Assembly (NCBI RefSeq): GCF_009765705.1
Contig: NZ_LMUX01000016.1
Span: 1,202,666-1,244,864 of the forward strand
Reading direction: 5' to 3'
Length of the DNA: 42,199 nt
Source of the DNA: Burkholderia sp. L27(2015)
Lineage (GTDB): Bacteria > Pseudomonadota > Gammaproteobacteria > Burkholderiales > Burkholderiaceae
How positions within the stretch are numbered: the first letter of the stretch is position 1; each line of letters starts with the position of its first letter. The notes under the pieces are model-generated. The model did no database searches. It was not told the origin of the DNA and saw only the letters and a program-made list of their open reading frames with translations. Shown here piece by piece: positions 26,843-36,089 of this stretch. The translations under genes were made by a program, and so were the position numbers.

Positions 26843-26899
26843 CTCGCGAAGTGGCTTGCGAAATGGCTCGCGAAGTGGCTCGCGAAGTGGCTCGTTCAA
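26840..26899. repeat. 12-bp tandem repeat array starting in a stop codon (tggctcgcgaag)
   Basis: Five consecutive 12-bp units follow one another: tgactcgcgaag, tggcttgcgaaa, tggctcgcgaag twice, and a diverged last copy. The first unit begins with the TGA stop of the binding-protein gene. It has the same period as the arrays at 18262-18374, although the sequence is unrelated. Confidence 0.85.
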
Positions 26900-26967
26900 G
26901 CAACGATCTGGTCCGCGGGCTTAGGTAACGGGGGAGGTAACGAGCTATACCGCGGGGTGGGGAAGCT

Positions 26968-26989
26968 GAAGGCCGGTCAGCCGGCCTTC
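26968..26989 (+). terminator. hairpin between binding-protein gene and hpsN-like gene
   Basis: A perfect 9-bp stem GAAGGCCGG/CCGGCCTTC with a TCAG loop lies 125 bp after the binding-protein stop and 14 bp before the second LacI-type operator. No uridine run follows on the plus strand, so it would attenuate or protect the 3' end rather than act as a strong intrinsic terminator. It marks a likely division into two transcription units. Confidence 0.5.
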
Positions 26990-27002
26990 TAAAAATCTAG
27001 CA

Positions 27003-27018
27003 ATGTAAGCGGTTTCAT
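27003..27018. promoter_or_regulatory. LacI-type operator (ATGTAAGCGGTTTCAT)
   Basis: A 16-bp palindrome of the form ATGnAAnCGnTTnCAT, nearly identical to the one at 23106-23121. It lies 23 bp before the hpsN-like ATG, just upstream of the AGGAGG ribosome site, so bound repressor should block a local promoter or act as a roadblock. Confidence 0.75.
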
Positions 27019-27026
27019 TTTTATGA

Positions 27027-28355
<1,329 letters not shown>

Positions 28356-28395
28356 GGGGTGGGTACCCGGATTGCCATCAGTGGGAGATCTTGCC

Positions 28396-29163
28396 ATGGA
28401 CATACCCAAGCTATTCGATCTGCACGGACGTACTGCGCTTGTCACCGGCGCCAATTCGGGTATCGGCGAGGCAATGGCGGGTGCACTGGGTGCGGCTGGT
28501 GCGCGCGTGGTTCTCGCCGCGCGTCGTGTCGACGCATTGTCGACGGCTGTCGAACGTATGCATGCGGTGGGCATAGACGCGAGTTTTATCGCCTGCGATT
28601 TGTCGGACCCTGAGCGCGCGAAGCAGTGTGCACAGCGTGCATTGGAAACGAACGACACAGTGGATATTCTCGTCAATGCAGCCGGCGTGAACTTGCGACT
28701 GCCGTTTTCAGACGTGAGCGTTCAAGCGTGGAATCGGCAACTCGGCCTCCACCTTGGCGCGCCGTTCTTCTTGACCCAGGTGCTCGCGCCACACATGCAA
28801 GCACAAGGCTGGGGCCGCATTGTCAACGTTGCGTCGCTACAGTCGTACCGCGCCTTTCCCAACAGTGCGCCCTACGGTGCGGCCAAGGGCGGTGTGTTGC
28901 AATTGACGCGTGCGATCGCGCAGGAGTGGTCGCGCTACGGGATCACGTGCAACGCGATCGGCCCAGGCTTTTTCCCGACCGCCTTGACCGCCGCGGTCTT
29001 CGACGATGTCGAGCTGGCAAACCATCACGCCACGCAGACTTGCATCGGCAGAAACGGCGCGCTCGAGGATCTCACTGGAGTCACGGTGTTCCTGGCGAGC
29101 GAGGCCAGTGCCTACATCACTGGACAGATCATCATGGTCGATGGGGGCTACACCGCCAAATGA
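28396..29163 (+). CDS. hpsO: short-chain dehydrogenase/reductase, HpsO-like
   Basis: From the ATG at 28396 (GGGAG upstream) the protein is 255 aa, the normal classical SDR length. The cofactor motif is TGANSGIG, the structural motif NAAG (VNAAGVN), the catalytic Ser lies in NVASLQS, and Tyr/Lys lie in PYGAAKGG. The end [13 protein letters not shown] is typical. In the HpsOPN pathway two 2-dehydrogenases (HpsO and HpsP) interconvert the DHPS enantiomers through the 2-keto compound so that HpsN can use both. The gene lies 40 bp after hpsN and 11 bp before the zinc dehydrogenase gene. The symbol rests on context; the SDR family call is certain. Confidence 0.75.
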   Translation: MDIPKLFDLHGRTALVTGANSGIGEAMAGALGAAGARVVLAARRVDALSTAVERMHAVGIDASFIACDLSDPERAKQCAQRALETNDTVDILVNAAGVNLRLPFSDVSVQAWNRQLGLHLGAPFFLTQVLAPHMQAQGWGRIVNVASLQSYRAFPNSAPYGAAKGGVLQLTRAIAQEWSRYGITCNAIGPGFFPTALTAAVFDDVELANHHATQTCIGRNGALEDLTGVTVFLASEASAYITGQIIMVDGGYTAK

Positions 29164-29174
29164 AGGAGCTGCAC

Positions 29175-30197
29175 ATGAATGCGTCGAACATGCGGGCTTT
29201 GGTCTACACGAAAGTCAACGAAATCGAACTACAGGAGCGTCCTTATCCGGATCTGGTCGATGGCGAGGTGATACTCAAGATTGATGCGGTGGGCATATGC
29301 GGCTCAGACATGCACGCGTATCACGGGCACGACCCGCGGCGTGGCCCGGGGCTGGTGCTCGGTCATGAGTTTGCGGGCACGATTGCCGAGAGCCGCGCAC
29401 CGTATTTGCCGCCAGGCCGGCGGGTGACCGGCAACCCGCTGATCACGTGCGGTTACTGCGACTACTGTGTGCAAGGCCGTAACAACCTTTGCTCCAACCG
29501 CACCATGGTCGGCATGACACGCCCCGGCGCTTTCGCACAATACATGTCTATTCCTGCGAGCAGCATCGTTGAAATTCCCCAAGACATGCCGGCCACGCAC
29601 GCCGCTATGACCGAACCGGCGGCCACCGCCTTGCACGCGATCAATCTATCGGCCCGCGCGATGACGCGACCATTGCCCGAATGCCATGTGCTCGTCATCG
29701 GTGGCGGCGCCATTGGCTTGCTCGCCGCGCTGCTGTTGCGCTCATACGGATGCACGCGCATCGTGATGGCGGAAACCAATGCATTGCGACGCACTTCCGC
29801 CCAAACGCATGCGCATTGCGAAGCGTACGATCCACTCGAACGCGGCCCGCAGGAGAATCACTTCGATTGGGTGATAGACGCGGTAGGCGCCAAACGCACG
29901 CGCGATGCCGCGTTTGTTGCGATAAAACCGGGCGGCGTCATCATGCATATCGGCCTGCAGGATAAGGCCAGCGAGATCGATATGCGCAAACTGACGCTTG
30001 CTGAAATCACATTGCTTGGCACCTACACCTACACGACAGCTGATATGCGCGCGACAGTTGCCGCGCTCTACAGCGGTGCCTTTGGCGATTTGAGTTGGGT
30101 GGAGGAAAGGCCGATGGCACAAGGGGCCATGGCATTCATGGACCTCGACAAAGGGCGCACGGCGTCCAGCAAAGTTGTGTTATTGCCGCAGGTGTAA
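29175..30197 (+). CDS. hpsP: zinc-dependent medium-chain alcohol dehydrogenase, HpsP-like
   Basis: The protein has 340 aa from the ATG at 29175, chosen for AAGGAG 6 nt upstream; the ATG at 29160 overlaps the SDR stop and lacks a site. The catalytic zinc ligands are Cys in GICGSDMHAYHG and the His-Glu of LGHEFAG. A structural zinc cluster is present as TCGYCDYCVQGRNNLC. The Rossmann motif is VIGGGAIGLLAALLL. This is a threonine/sorbitol dehydrogenase-type enzyme for secondary alcohols. As the third gene after hpsN- and hpsO-like genes, it fits the second DHPS 2-dehydrogenase. The family assignment is secure; the specific function is inferred. Confidence 0.75.
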   Translation: MNASNMRALVYTKVNEIELQERPYPDLVDGEVILKIDAVGICGSDMHAYHGHDPRRGPGLVLGHEFAGTIAESRAPYLPPGRRVTGNPLITCGYCDYCVQGRNNLCSNRTMVGMTRPGAFAQYMSIPASSIVEIPQDMPATHAAMTEPAATALHAINLSARAMTRPLPECHVLVIGGGAIGLLAALLLRSYGCTRIVMAETNALRRTSAQTHAHCEAYDPLERGPQENHFDWVIDAVGAKRTRDAAFVAIKPGGVIMHIGLQDKASEIDMRKLTLAEITLLGTYTYTTADMRATVAALYSGAFGDLSWVEERPMAQGAMAFMDLDKGRTASSKVVLLPQV

Positions 30198-30367
30198 CGT
30201 GTGGCTGGCGTAGCTTGCACAAAGCCGATTACATCAAAATCCGAAATAATTCATTCTCTTGGCGGTCCTTAATCTTTGGTCATCGAGCACATACACTGGC
30301 TTCCATCGACGCAGCAAACAAACCCAGCGTCCTTGAAAACTTTTTAACCGATGATTGGAGAACTCTC

Positions 30368-30694
30368 ATGAAGACCAAACTTTTTGCCGCATTGTTGCTC
30401 TCGAGCGCCTTTATCGCCGCCCCGGCTTTTGCGGGTGGCAACCACGCTTCCGAACAAGCCGGTGGCCGTTCATACAACCAGGAAACGACGTACCCGCTGG
30501 CTCAAAGCAGCACCGAAGCGGTGCCGCGCGCTGAAGTCAGGGCTGAACAGGCACAAGCCCAAACGGTGGCGGGTAATTCTTCGTACAACGGCGAAACAAC
30601 CTACCCGGCGATCGGCGGCACGACTGCAAAGACGGGCGTGGTCGTGGCTTCCAACAAAGGTCACTTCTTCGGTTTCCGTCATGCATTTGACTAA
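30368..30694 (+). CDS. small secreted protein with a duplicated SYNxETTYP motif
   Basis: This encodes 108 aa from the ATG at 30368 (TTGGAG upstream). A signal peptide is clear (MKTKLFAALLLSSAFIAAPAFA). The mature part holds two copies of a nine-residue motif, SYNQETTYP and SYNGETTYP, about 45 residues apart, joined by an Ala/Gln/Arg-rich stretch (VPRAEVRAEQAQAQ). The composition recalls small DUF4148-type exported proteins of Burkholderia, but I cannot assign it firmly. It is separated from hpsP by 170 bp and probably has its own promoter. It ends before a strong hairpin. Function is unknown. Confidence 0.7.
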   Translation: MKTKLFAALLLSSAFIAAPAFAGGNHASEQAGGRSYNQETTYPLAQSSTEAVPRAEVRAEQAQAQTVAGNSSYNGETTYPAIGGTTAKTGVVVASNKGHFFGFRHAFD

Positions 30695-30705
30695 GCGGAT
30701 CGCTC

Positions 30706-30743
30706 TTCGCCGGCGGTTCTACCCTCAGGTAGAAGCCGGCGAA
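30706..30743. terminator. bidirectional hairpin between convergent genes
   Basis: TTCGCCGGC and TTCTACC on the left pair with GGTAGAA and GCCGGCGAA on the right, giving a 16-bp stem with a two-base bulge and a CTCA loop. It lies exactly between the stop at 30694 and the stop of the converging MFS gene at 30755. The stem is long and GC-rich but lacks a uridine tail, so it is a probable terminator for both directions. Confidence 0.7.
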
Positions 30744-30754
30744 AGCTGAGCGCA

Positions 30755-32164
30755 TCAAGCTTGCGCGCCTTTCTTACCGTCGAAAGGGTTGTCCGCGAAC
30801 ATCCGCATCAGACTCGCAATACTGGCCACTCCCGCGAATACCGCGCCCGTCGCGAGCGCGAGGGTTGGGCCACGAGCGGCGGAGAGTGTGAAACACAGTG
30901 CCACCAATGCCGCACCGATCGTCTGACCCATCAGGCGTGCGGTAGCGACTATGCCGCTCGCGCTTCCGCTGCGATGCGGCGGTGCGCTGCTCATGATGGC
31001 TCTGAGGTTGGGCGCCTGAAAAAATCCGAAGCCTGCACCGCACACACCCATGCGCCAGACGATGTTGAACACGCTAGGGTGGGGCGGCAGCAACGCCAGC
31101 AACACCATGCCAACGCAAAGCGCACTCAACCCAATGCCGCCCAGCGCGGCCGGTGAATATTTGTCAGATAGGCGGCCAGCGATCGGCGCCATCAGCCCGA
31201 CTACCACGGGCCACGGCGTCATCAGGAAACCGGTTTCGACCTGCGAACGGCCCAATGCCGTTTCGAAATAAAACGGCAAGGAAACAAACGCCAACCCTTG
31301 TGCCGCGAAAGTGCAGACGGCGGTCACGGAGGAAAGCGCGAACATCGGACGCCGAAACAAATCGACCGGCAGCATCGGCGCCGGATGTCCGGCCTGGCGG
31401 CGCAGCAGCAGCGCGCCGAACACCAGCGCGCCCGCCAGTTCGATCAGCACCGTCTTCGCATCGACCTGATGGGCGGCTTCGCCTAGCGCGAGAATCAGCA
31501 AGCTGAACGTGCCCACGTTGTAGAACGCGACCAGTGCATCGAAGCTGTGGCTGGCCCGCGAGGTGTGAGGCAAGACGCGCAGTGCGAATATCAGCGAGAT
31601 CACGCCCAAGGGCACGTTGATCGCGAAAAGCCAGGGCCATGTGCCCACCGCCAAGATCACCGAAGCGATGGTCGGACCGATGGCGAACGCGATAGCCACG
31701 ACCATCGCGTTGAGACCCATACCTCGTCCCAGCAAGCGCTTCGGGTAGATGAAGCGCAGTAGCGCCGTATTGACGCTCATGACGCCGCTCGCACCTATTC
31801 CTTGTAGAACGCGTGCTGCGGTAAGGGTCGGCAGCGACCAGGAAAGCGCACAAGCGAGTGACGCCAATGTGAAGAGCGCAAGGCCGCCTAGAAAGATGCG
31901 GCGATAACCGATGATTTCGCCCAGCGCGGCGAACGGCAACAGGGTGGCCACCATCGCCAATTGATACGCGTTGACTACCCAGACCGACGCCGCCGGGCTG
32001 GCTTGCAGGTCGCCGGCAATGGTGGGTAGCGCGGTATTGGCAATCGCCGTATCGAGGGAGGCCATGCCAACCGAGATGGCAAGTGCCAAGACTGCCCAGC
32101 GTCGCGCGTCTGCGGGCAAACCGTCCGCGGTGGGGGGTGGAGCGGCATTTGCCGTGATGGACAT
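30755..32164 (-). CDS. MFS transporter, DHA2 (EmrB/QacA-like) drug efflux family
   Basis: This encodes 469 aa with about 14 hydrophobic segments. It carries the DHA2 signs: MASLDTAIANTALPTIAGDL in helix 1, WVVNAYQLAMVATLLPFAAL in helix 2, GRR-type motif A (GEIIGYRRIFLGG), and motif C-like GPTIASVILAVGTWPWLFAI, followed by NVPLG. These pump drugs or metabolites out using protons. The gene stands alone between a convergent secreted-protein gene and the DUF2242 lipoprotein gene. No regulator is adjacent, so its substrate cannot be guessed. Confidence 0.9.
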   Translation of the reverse strand: MSITANAAPPPTADGLPADARRWAVLALAISVGMASLDTAIANTALPTIAGDLQASPAASVWVVNAYQLAMVATLLPFAALGEIIGYRRIFLGGLALFTLASLACALSWSLPTLTAARVLQGIGASGVMSVNTALLRFIYPKRLLGRGMGLNAMVVAIAFAIGPTIASVILAVGTWPWLFAINVPLGVISLIFALRVLPHTSRASHSFDALVAFYNVGTFSLLILALGEAAHQVDAKTVLIELAGALVFGALLLRRQAGHPAPMLPVDLFRRPMFALSSVTAVCTFAAQGLAFVSLPFYFETALGRSQVETGFLMTPWPVVVGLMAPIAGRLSDKYSPAALGGIGLSALCVGMVLLALLPPHPSVFNIVWRMGVCGAGFGFFQAPNLRAIMSSAPPHRSGSASGIVATARLMGQTIGAALVALCFTLSAARGPTLALATGAVFAGVASIASLMRMFADNPFDGKKGAQA

Positions 32165-32311
32165 GCTGAGACTCTCCGCGAGCGCATAGAAAGCCGACTA
32201 GTCTAGCAGCGTGTGAGGGTTTTTGCCGCGATAGGGGGTGTGAGTGGCGAGATCAAGCTCGGTGTAGGCGCGAGGTAGGCATACACCGAGTAGGCGTGGT
32301 CGCCGAGAAAA

Positions 32312-33595
32312 TTATTTTGTCGCGGCGCTGCTGGAGTCAGGAGCCGCGTCGGTGGGTTGGGCTGCGGGTTGGGCTGATTCAGCAGTAGTGGTCGCGAGGG
32401 TGGATGTTGTCGCAGACGCAGTAACGTCACTCGAACCGGTCGTCGTATTGGACACGGATGTCGCGGCTAAAGAGGCGGAGGCGGCAGGCGCAGAGGCGCC
32501 GGCTGCAGGGGCTGCGGCCGTAGTTGCAGAGGTGCCGTCTGCGGAGTTGGTAGCCGGAGTCGCGGACGCGCCAACTGCGGGAACGGGAACGGCAGCCGCC
32601 GGTGCAGAGGCGCCCGTCGGAGCCGATGCGGCCGCGGGCGCGGAGGCACCTGCCGGTGCGACCCCCGAGGCGGACGCCGCAGTAGGCGCCGATGCTGCGG
32701 CCGGAGCGGACGCGGTGGCCGGGGCCGCAGCGTGGGGCGCGGCGGTGGTGCCGGCCGTGCCCGACGCCGATTGCGCCGCCGCTGCGCCCGCGCCCGCGGA
32801 ACCATGCCCAACCGTCGTGACAGGCGGTACCACGAACACATGATCCGGCGTAAACACCGCACTCGCCGCGACTGGCGCCGCAGCGCCCGAAGCGGGTATG
32901 GCGGGTATAGCAACAGGCGGTAGCGGCATCGGTGGCGTAACGGCCGTGGGTGCAACCTGCGCAGCCTGCTCATGCGCGGGCTCAGGCGCTTTGACCGGTG
33001 GCAACGGCAGCACCGGCGGCTTGGGCGTGGCGGCCGTCGGATTCGTCTTGTCGGGCGCGCTAACCAGATAGTAGGTCAGCAGCCCGAAATAGCGTTCGTA
33101 GAAAAGGCCGGCCGGGATCGTCTCGCTGGCCACTTTGACCATGGCGTCGTCGCTCGAACCGATCGGCAACGACAAGGAGCCGAACACGCTCAGCCCCACG
33201 CTTGCATTGGTGCTGCTCTTTTTCAGCACGTAGCGATCTTGTAATGCATTGACATAAACGGTGCTGTGCTCGCTGACATCGCCCGGCGCGCAAACCACGT
33301 GAAATTCGATTACGACATGCGAGTCGTTGTCGGGCTGGAAGTTTTTACTGCCATCGATCGCATCGAAGCGTGTCGATGTGGTGATATAGCCCTGGCTCAA
33401 CAAGGCCCGCCGCGCCGCTTCGCAAGTTTGCGCCGGGGTACCCTTGAAATCGTGCGCGAAGGGGCTGGTGCCGGTCGCGAACTGTTCCTGGCTATACAGC
33501 GGTTTGGGCGGAGTGGAGCAGGCTGCCAGCGTGCCTATCAGCAAAGCTGCGGAACCTGCGAGAGCGGTAAGAGAGAAGCCGAGTTTCATGTGCAT
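32312..33595 (-). CDS. DUF2242 lipoprotein with long Ala/Pro/Ser low-complexity tail
   Basis: This encodes 427 aa. A lipobox is present (LIGTLAACSTPP, acylated Cys at residue 26), so it is membrane-anchored. Residues 30-200 form a DUF2242 domain (EQFATGTSPFAHDFKG, CEAARRALLSQGYITTSTRFD, FHVVCAPG). From about 200 the protein turns into proline and then Ala/Ser/Thr repeats (many ASAPA units) to the end, about 225 residues of disordered sequence. The strand bias and repeats make this tail prone to length change. The role is unknown; DUF2242 lipoproteins are widespread in Burkholderiales. Its start is at 33595 or three codons inward, with no clear ribosome site. Confidence 0.8.
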   Translation of the reverse strand: MHMKLGFSLTALAGSAALLIGTLAACSTPPKPLYSQEQFATGTSPFAHDFKGTPAQTCEAARRALLSQGYITTSTRFDAIDGSKNFQPDNDSHVVIEFHVVCAPGDVSEHSTVYVNALQDRYVLKKSSTNASVGLSVFGSLSLPIGSSDDAMVKVASETIPAGLFYERYFGLLTYYLVSAPDKTNPTAATPKPPVLPLPPVKAPEPAHEQAAQVAPTAVTPPMPLPPVAIPAIPASGAAAPVAASAVFTPDHVFVVPPVTTVGHGSAGAGAAAAQSASGTAGTTAAPHAAAPATASAPAAASAPTAASASGVAPAGASAPAAASAPTGASAPAAAVPVPAVGASATPATNSADGTSATTAAAPAAGASAPAASASLAATSVSNTTTGSSDVTASATTSTLATTTAESAQPAAQPTDAAPDSSSAATK

Positions 33596-33910
33596 GGGGG
33601 TAATTCTACGGGGTTCGGCAATTCAAATGGAAGTGGGTGATGACTGGAGTCATCGGCCGGCAGCTATCAGGGTTGAATCGTTATAGAGTTCACGCAAGAA
33701 TTAACAGGCCTATTTGCCGGATAAAACGGCGGCTGGGCCTCACTCTACACCTGCTTTGGGGCAGCGGGTCGAGGGTCGCATGAAGGGTCGTGCGCGCTCC
33801 TGGTGCATCGCTAGTCACGTCAGCGGCACATCGGCGTGCCGAATTATATTATCCAAAGGGCGTTCAGGCGCAAAACGCCGGTGCGATTGTCCCGGAGCAC
33901 GGTATTATGA
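33596..33910. other. intergenic region upstream of the zinc-uptake arm
   Basis: This stretch separates the DUF2242 gene from the small CxxC gene. Open frames that cross it have no recognisable similarity before residue 80 or so. It should hold the promoter of the minus-strand lipoprotein gene; I see no clear operator until the AT-rich site at 33911. Confidence 0.5.
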
Positions 33911-33927
33911 TGTTATAAAATTTTACA
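33911..33927. promoter_or_regulatory. Zur-like AT-rich inverted repeat (TGTTATAAAATTTTACA)
   Basis: The half sites TGTTATA and TTTTACA face each other in a 17-bp element in an AT-rich island, 23 bp before the start of the small CxxC gene. It shares TGTTATA with the better site at 40275 and with the known Zur half site ATGTTATA. The right half is poorly conserved, so this is a candidate only. Confidence 0.4.
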
Positions 33928-33950
33928 ATTGCGGCCGCGGGGAATCCAAG

Positions 33951-34145
33951 TTGGATGCACAACAGCAGACAATACCGAACTGTACGAAATGCACGCACTA
34001 CTACATTACTCACGATGCACATTTCCTGCATGGCTGCCGGGCGCACAACTTTAAAAGCGGACAACTACCCCAGTACGCGGTGATCGCCGCTTCGAATGTC
34101 GCGTGTCTTGCGTTTGCACCGAAGGCGGCGCGGCCCTCCTGTTGA
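33951..34145 (+). CDS. small CxxC cysteine/histidine-rich protein (64 aa)
   Basis: Start at TTG 33951, preceded by GCGGGGAA; the product is 64 aa. It reads NCTKCTHYYITHDAHFLHGC, then RAHNFKSGQLP and AASNVACLAF. The pattern C-x2-C-x-H-(F/Y)-(F/Y)-x-T-x-D-x-x-F-x-x-G-C...FKS...P...V...S...C is that of a small conserved proteobacterial protein, usually left as hypothetical. Four Cys and several His suggest metal (probably zinc) binding. It follows a Zur-like site directly and precedes a DUF1007-NicO transporter pair by 124 bp, so a role in zinc homeostasis is plausible. The longer frame from 33714 lacks similarity before this point. Confidence 0.65.
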   Translation: MDAQQQTIPNCTKCTHYYITHDAHFLHGCRAHNFKSGQLPQYAVIAASNVACLAFAPKAARPSC

Positions 34146-34269
34146 AAGTACACGGAATTGAAAGCATGGCCCGGTATCATACGCGGCGGCTGTTTGTCGC
34201 TTGCTTGCCGCTTGGTGGTAGTAACCATGGATAATCCAATTCGGTCGGTCGACATTTGTGGAGGGGTTT

Positions 34270-34902
34270 GTGAGGCAAATCAACCATGCGCGCACCCGTT
34301 GGCTCCCACGTTGTGCACTGTCGGGAGCGATCCTGCTGGGACAGTTGGGGTATGGTTGCGCGCAGGCCCACCCGCATGTATGGGTCGATTACACGGACGT
34401 ACTGCAAGGGTCGGGCACGCAGATACAGGCCGTGCAGGAAAAGTGGGTATTTGCCAAAAGCTTTCCGGTGTCCATCGTGATCGATATGACCCACCTGCCG
34501 AGATCGGGACCATTGGACGCTACAAGCACCGCCGCGTTCAAGACCCAAGCTTTCAATTCGCTTAAATCGGCAGACTATTTCACGCATCTTTATGTCGACG
34601 GCAAGCCGGTCCAGGTCGGGGAGCCGCAGCAGTTCGCTGTTGCCATCGAGAACAGGAAGTTGGTCTATACGTTCCTGCTGCCCTTGATCGCGCCGGTCGA
34701 CATCAGCCATCACGCGGTTGAACTCGGCATGTGGGACGAAACGTTCTTCGTCGACTACGAACCCGCTGGGGAGGCCATCAGTTTAGCGCCCAGCATGCTT
34801 TCCACTTGCAGCGCACAGCCGTTCAAAGACCAACAGCATCCGATTTTCGGCGGAGCGGTATTTCCCCTTGCAGCGAAACTGACCTGCGGTGCATCCAAAT
34901 GA
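34270..34902 (+). CDS. DUF1007 family periplasmic protein
   Basis: The protein has 210 aa from the GTG at 34270 (GGAGG 5 nt upstream); another GTG 12 bp earlier overlaps the ribosome site. A signal peptide ends near QAHPHVWVDY. The AHPHVWVDY start of the mature part is the DUF1007 hallmark and gives a His-x-His at the N-terminus that could bind metal. DUF1007 genes are regularly found next to NicO-family transporters, as here, where the stop overlaps the next start (ATGA). It is probably a periplasmic partner that hands metal to the permease. Confidence 0.85.
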   Translation: MRQINHARTRWLPRCALSGAILLGQLGYGCAQAHPHVWVDYTDVLQGSGTQIQAVQEKWVFAKSFPVSIVIDMTHLPRSGPLDATSTAAFKTQAFNSLKSADYFTHLYVDGKPVQVGEPQQFAVAIENRKLVYTFLLPLIAPVDISHHAVELGMWDETFFVDYEPAGEAISLAPSMLSTCSAQPFKDQQHPIFGGAVFPLAAKLTCGASK

Positions 34903-36086
34903 AAAAACGGTTACGGCTATTGCTGCTGCGTTTCGGCTACCGGGGAGGCCGCATAAGGAGCTGCATGAGTGGCGGCATGCTGGCTTGCTGGATCACCTGC
35001 ATGCTGGTGTTGCCTCAGTCGGCTCACGCGACGGATGTTTTCGGTCGCAGCGACGACGGCAGCGCCGCGGTCCAGGAGGCGCCGGCGCATGCGTGGGCGA
35101 TGCCGCAGCCGCTGCGTGAACTGTTGGTCAAGGGGATCGAGATCCAGGGTGTGTTGAACGAGAAGCTGGCCGATGCGCTAGAGGATGTACGCGACGGCGC
35201 GAACCCTTGGGCGCGCTGGATCATCATCCTGGCGGCCTTTACCTACGGCATTTTGCATGCATTGGGACCGGGACACGGCAAGCTCGGAGTGGCGGCATAT
35301 CTGGCGTCGCATCGCGCCCGCGTCGCTCACGCCGCTTGGTTGAGTGCTTGGGCGGCGCTCGCGCAGGCACTTTCGGCGATCTTCCTGGTGCTCGCGTTTG
35401 GGCAATTTTTTCATCGCGAACTCAATACGGTTTTGACCCGCGCAGCCGATCTCGAGCTGGCCAGCTATATCGCGCTGTTTGCGGTGGGGGCCTGGACGCT
35501 GTGGAGCGTAGGCACGCGCCGCGATTGCTGCGATATCAGCACGCGCATGCAATGGCCCGATGCCGCGCGTTCACGCGAACTCGATGCGGATGCAGATGCG
35601 GCTACGGACGGCGACGGTGGTGCCGCGCTGCGACCTGGAACGTATCTCGCGCACGCAATGCGCCCCGCTGCAGTTCGTCTGTCGCGGCGGCCGGTTGTCC
35701 AGTCGGCCCGTTCAAGCGCGCGCTCCCAGGCCAGCGGTCGGGTCTGGATCGTTCGGCAGATCTTTTTTACCGGCCTGGCGCTCGGTATTCGGCCCTGTGC
35801 CGGGGCCTTGTTCGTACTGCTTTCGGCGCTCGCATACGGTGTGTTTCTTACCGGCGTGCTTGCCGCGCTGGCCATGGCCGTTGGGGTGGCGCTGACGGTA
35901 TTGCTGATTGCGCTGGCCAGCCTCGGCGTGAATCGCGCATTGACTTCGCGCGCGCAGCGTCGCGGACAGTCGGTTGAACGCGTGCGGCGTGTGCTGGCGT
36001 TGAGCGGCGCCGTCTTTATCGTCGGGTTTGCCGGGCTGCAAAGCTTTCTGCTGCTGGCGGGGATGGTGGCGCCTTCGTTGAGTTAA
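34899..36086 (+). CDS. NicO/RcnA-family metal transporter (probable zinc or nickel/cobalt)
   Basis: This encodes 395 aa, starting at ATG 34899 in an ATGA overlap with the DUF1007 gene. After an N-terminal signal/anchor (about residues 25-45) come six or more helices. Family motifs are HALGPGHGKLGVAAYLASHR (first helix pair) and GLALGIRPCAGALFVLLSAL (the GxRPCxGA motif). A cytosolic loop of about 90 residues rich in Asp and Arg (DADADAATDGDGG) lies between the two halves. NicO proteins move Ni/Co; those paired with DUF1007 and a TonB system under Zur control are thought to import zinc. It converges with tonB at a 3-bp gap. Confidence 0.83.
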   Translation: MKKRLRLLLLRFGYRGGRIRSCMSGGMLACWITCMLVLPQSAHATDVFGRSDDGSAAVQEAPAHAWAMPQPLRELLVKGIEIQGVLNEKLADALEDVRDGANPWARWIIILAAFTYGILHALGPGHGKLGVAAYLASHRARVAHAAWLSAWAALAQALSAIFLVLAFGQFFHRELNTVLTRAADLELASYIALFAVGAWTLWSVGTRRDCCDISTRMQWPDAARSRELDADADAATDGDGGAALRPGTYLAHAMRPAAVRLSRRPVVQSARSSARSQASGRVWIVRQIFFTGLALGIRPCAGALFVLLSALAYGVFLTGVLAALAMAVGVALTVLLIALASLGVNRALTSRAQRRGQSVERVRRVLALSGAVFIVGFAGLQSFLLLAGMVAPSLS

Positions 36087-36089
36087 GTA

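Noticed and set aside
26922-26942. Direct repeat of ggtaacg resembling half of the sugar-acid operator
   Set aside because: The copies are direct, not inverted, and lie far from that regulon; treated as coincidence.
32352-32843. Plus-strand Ala/Val-rich frame opposite the DUF2242 tail
   Set aside because: It arises from the repetitive GC-rich tail read antisense; there is no start signal or domain.
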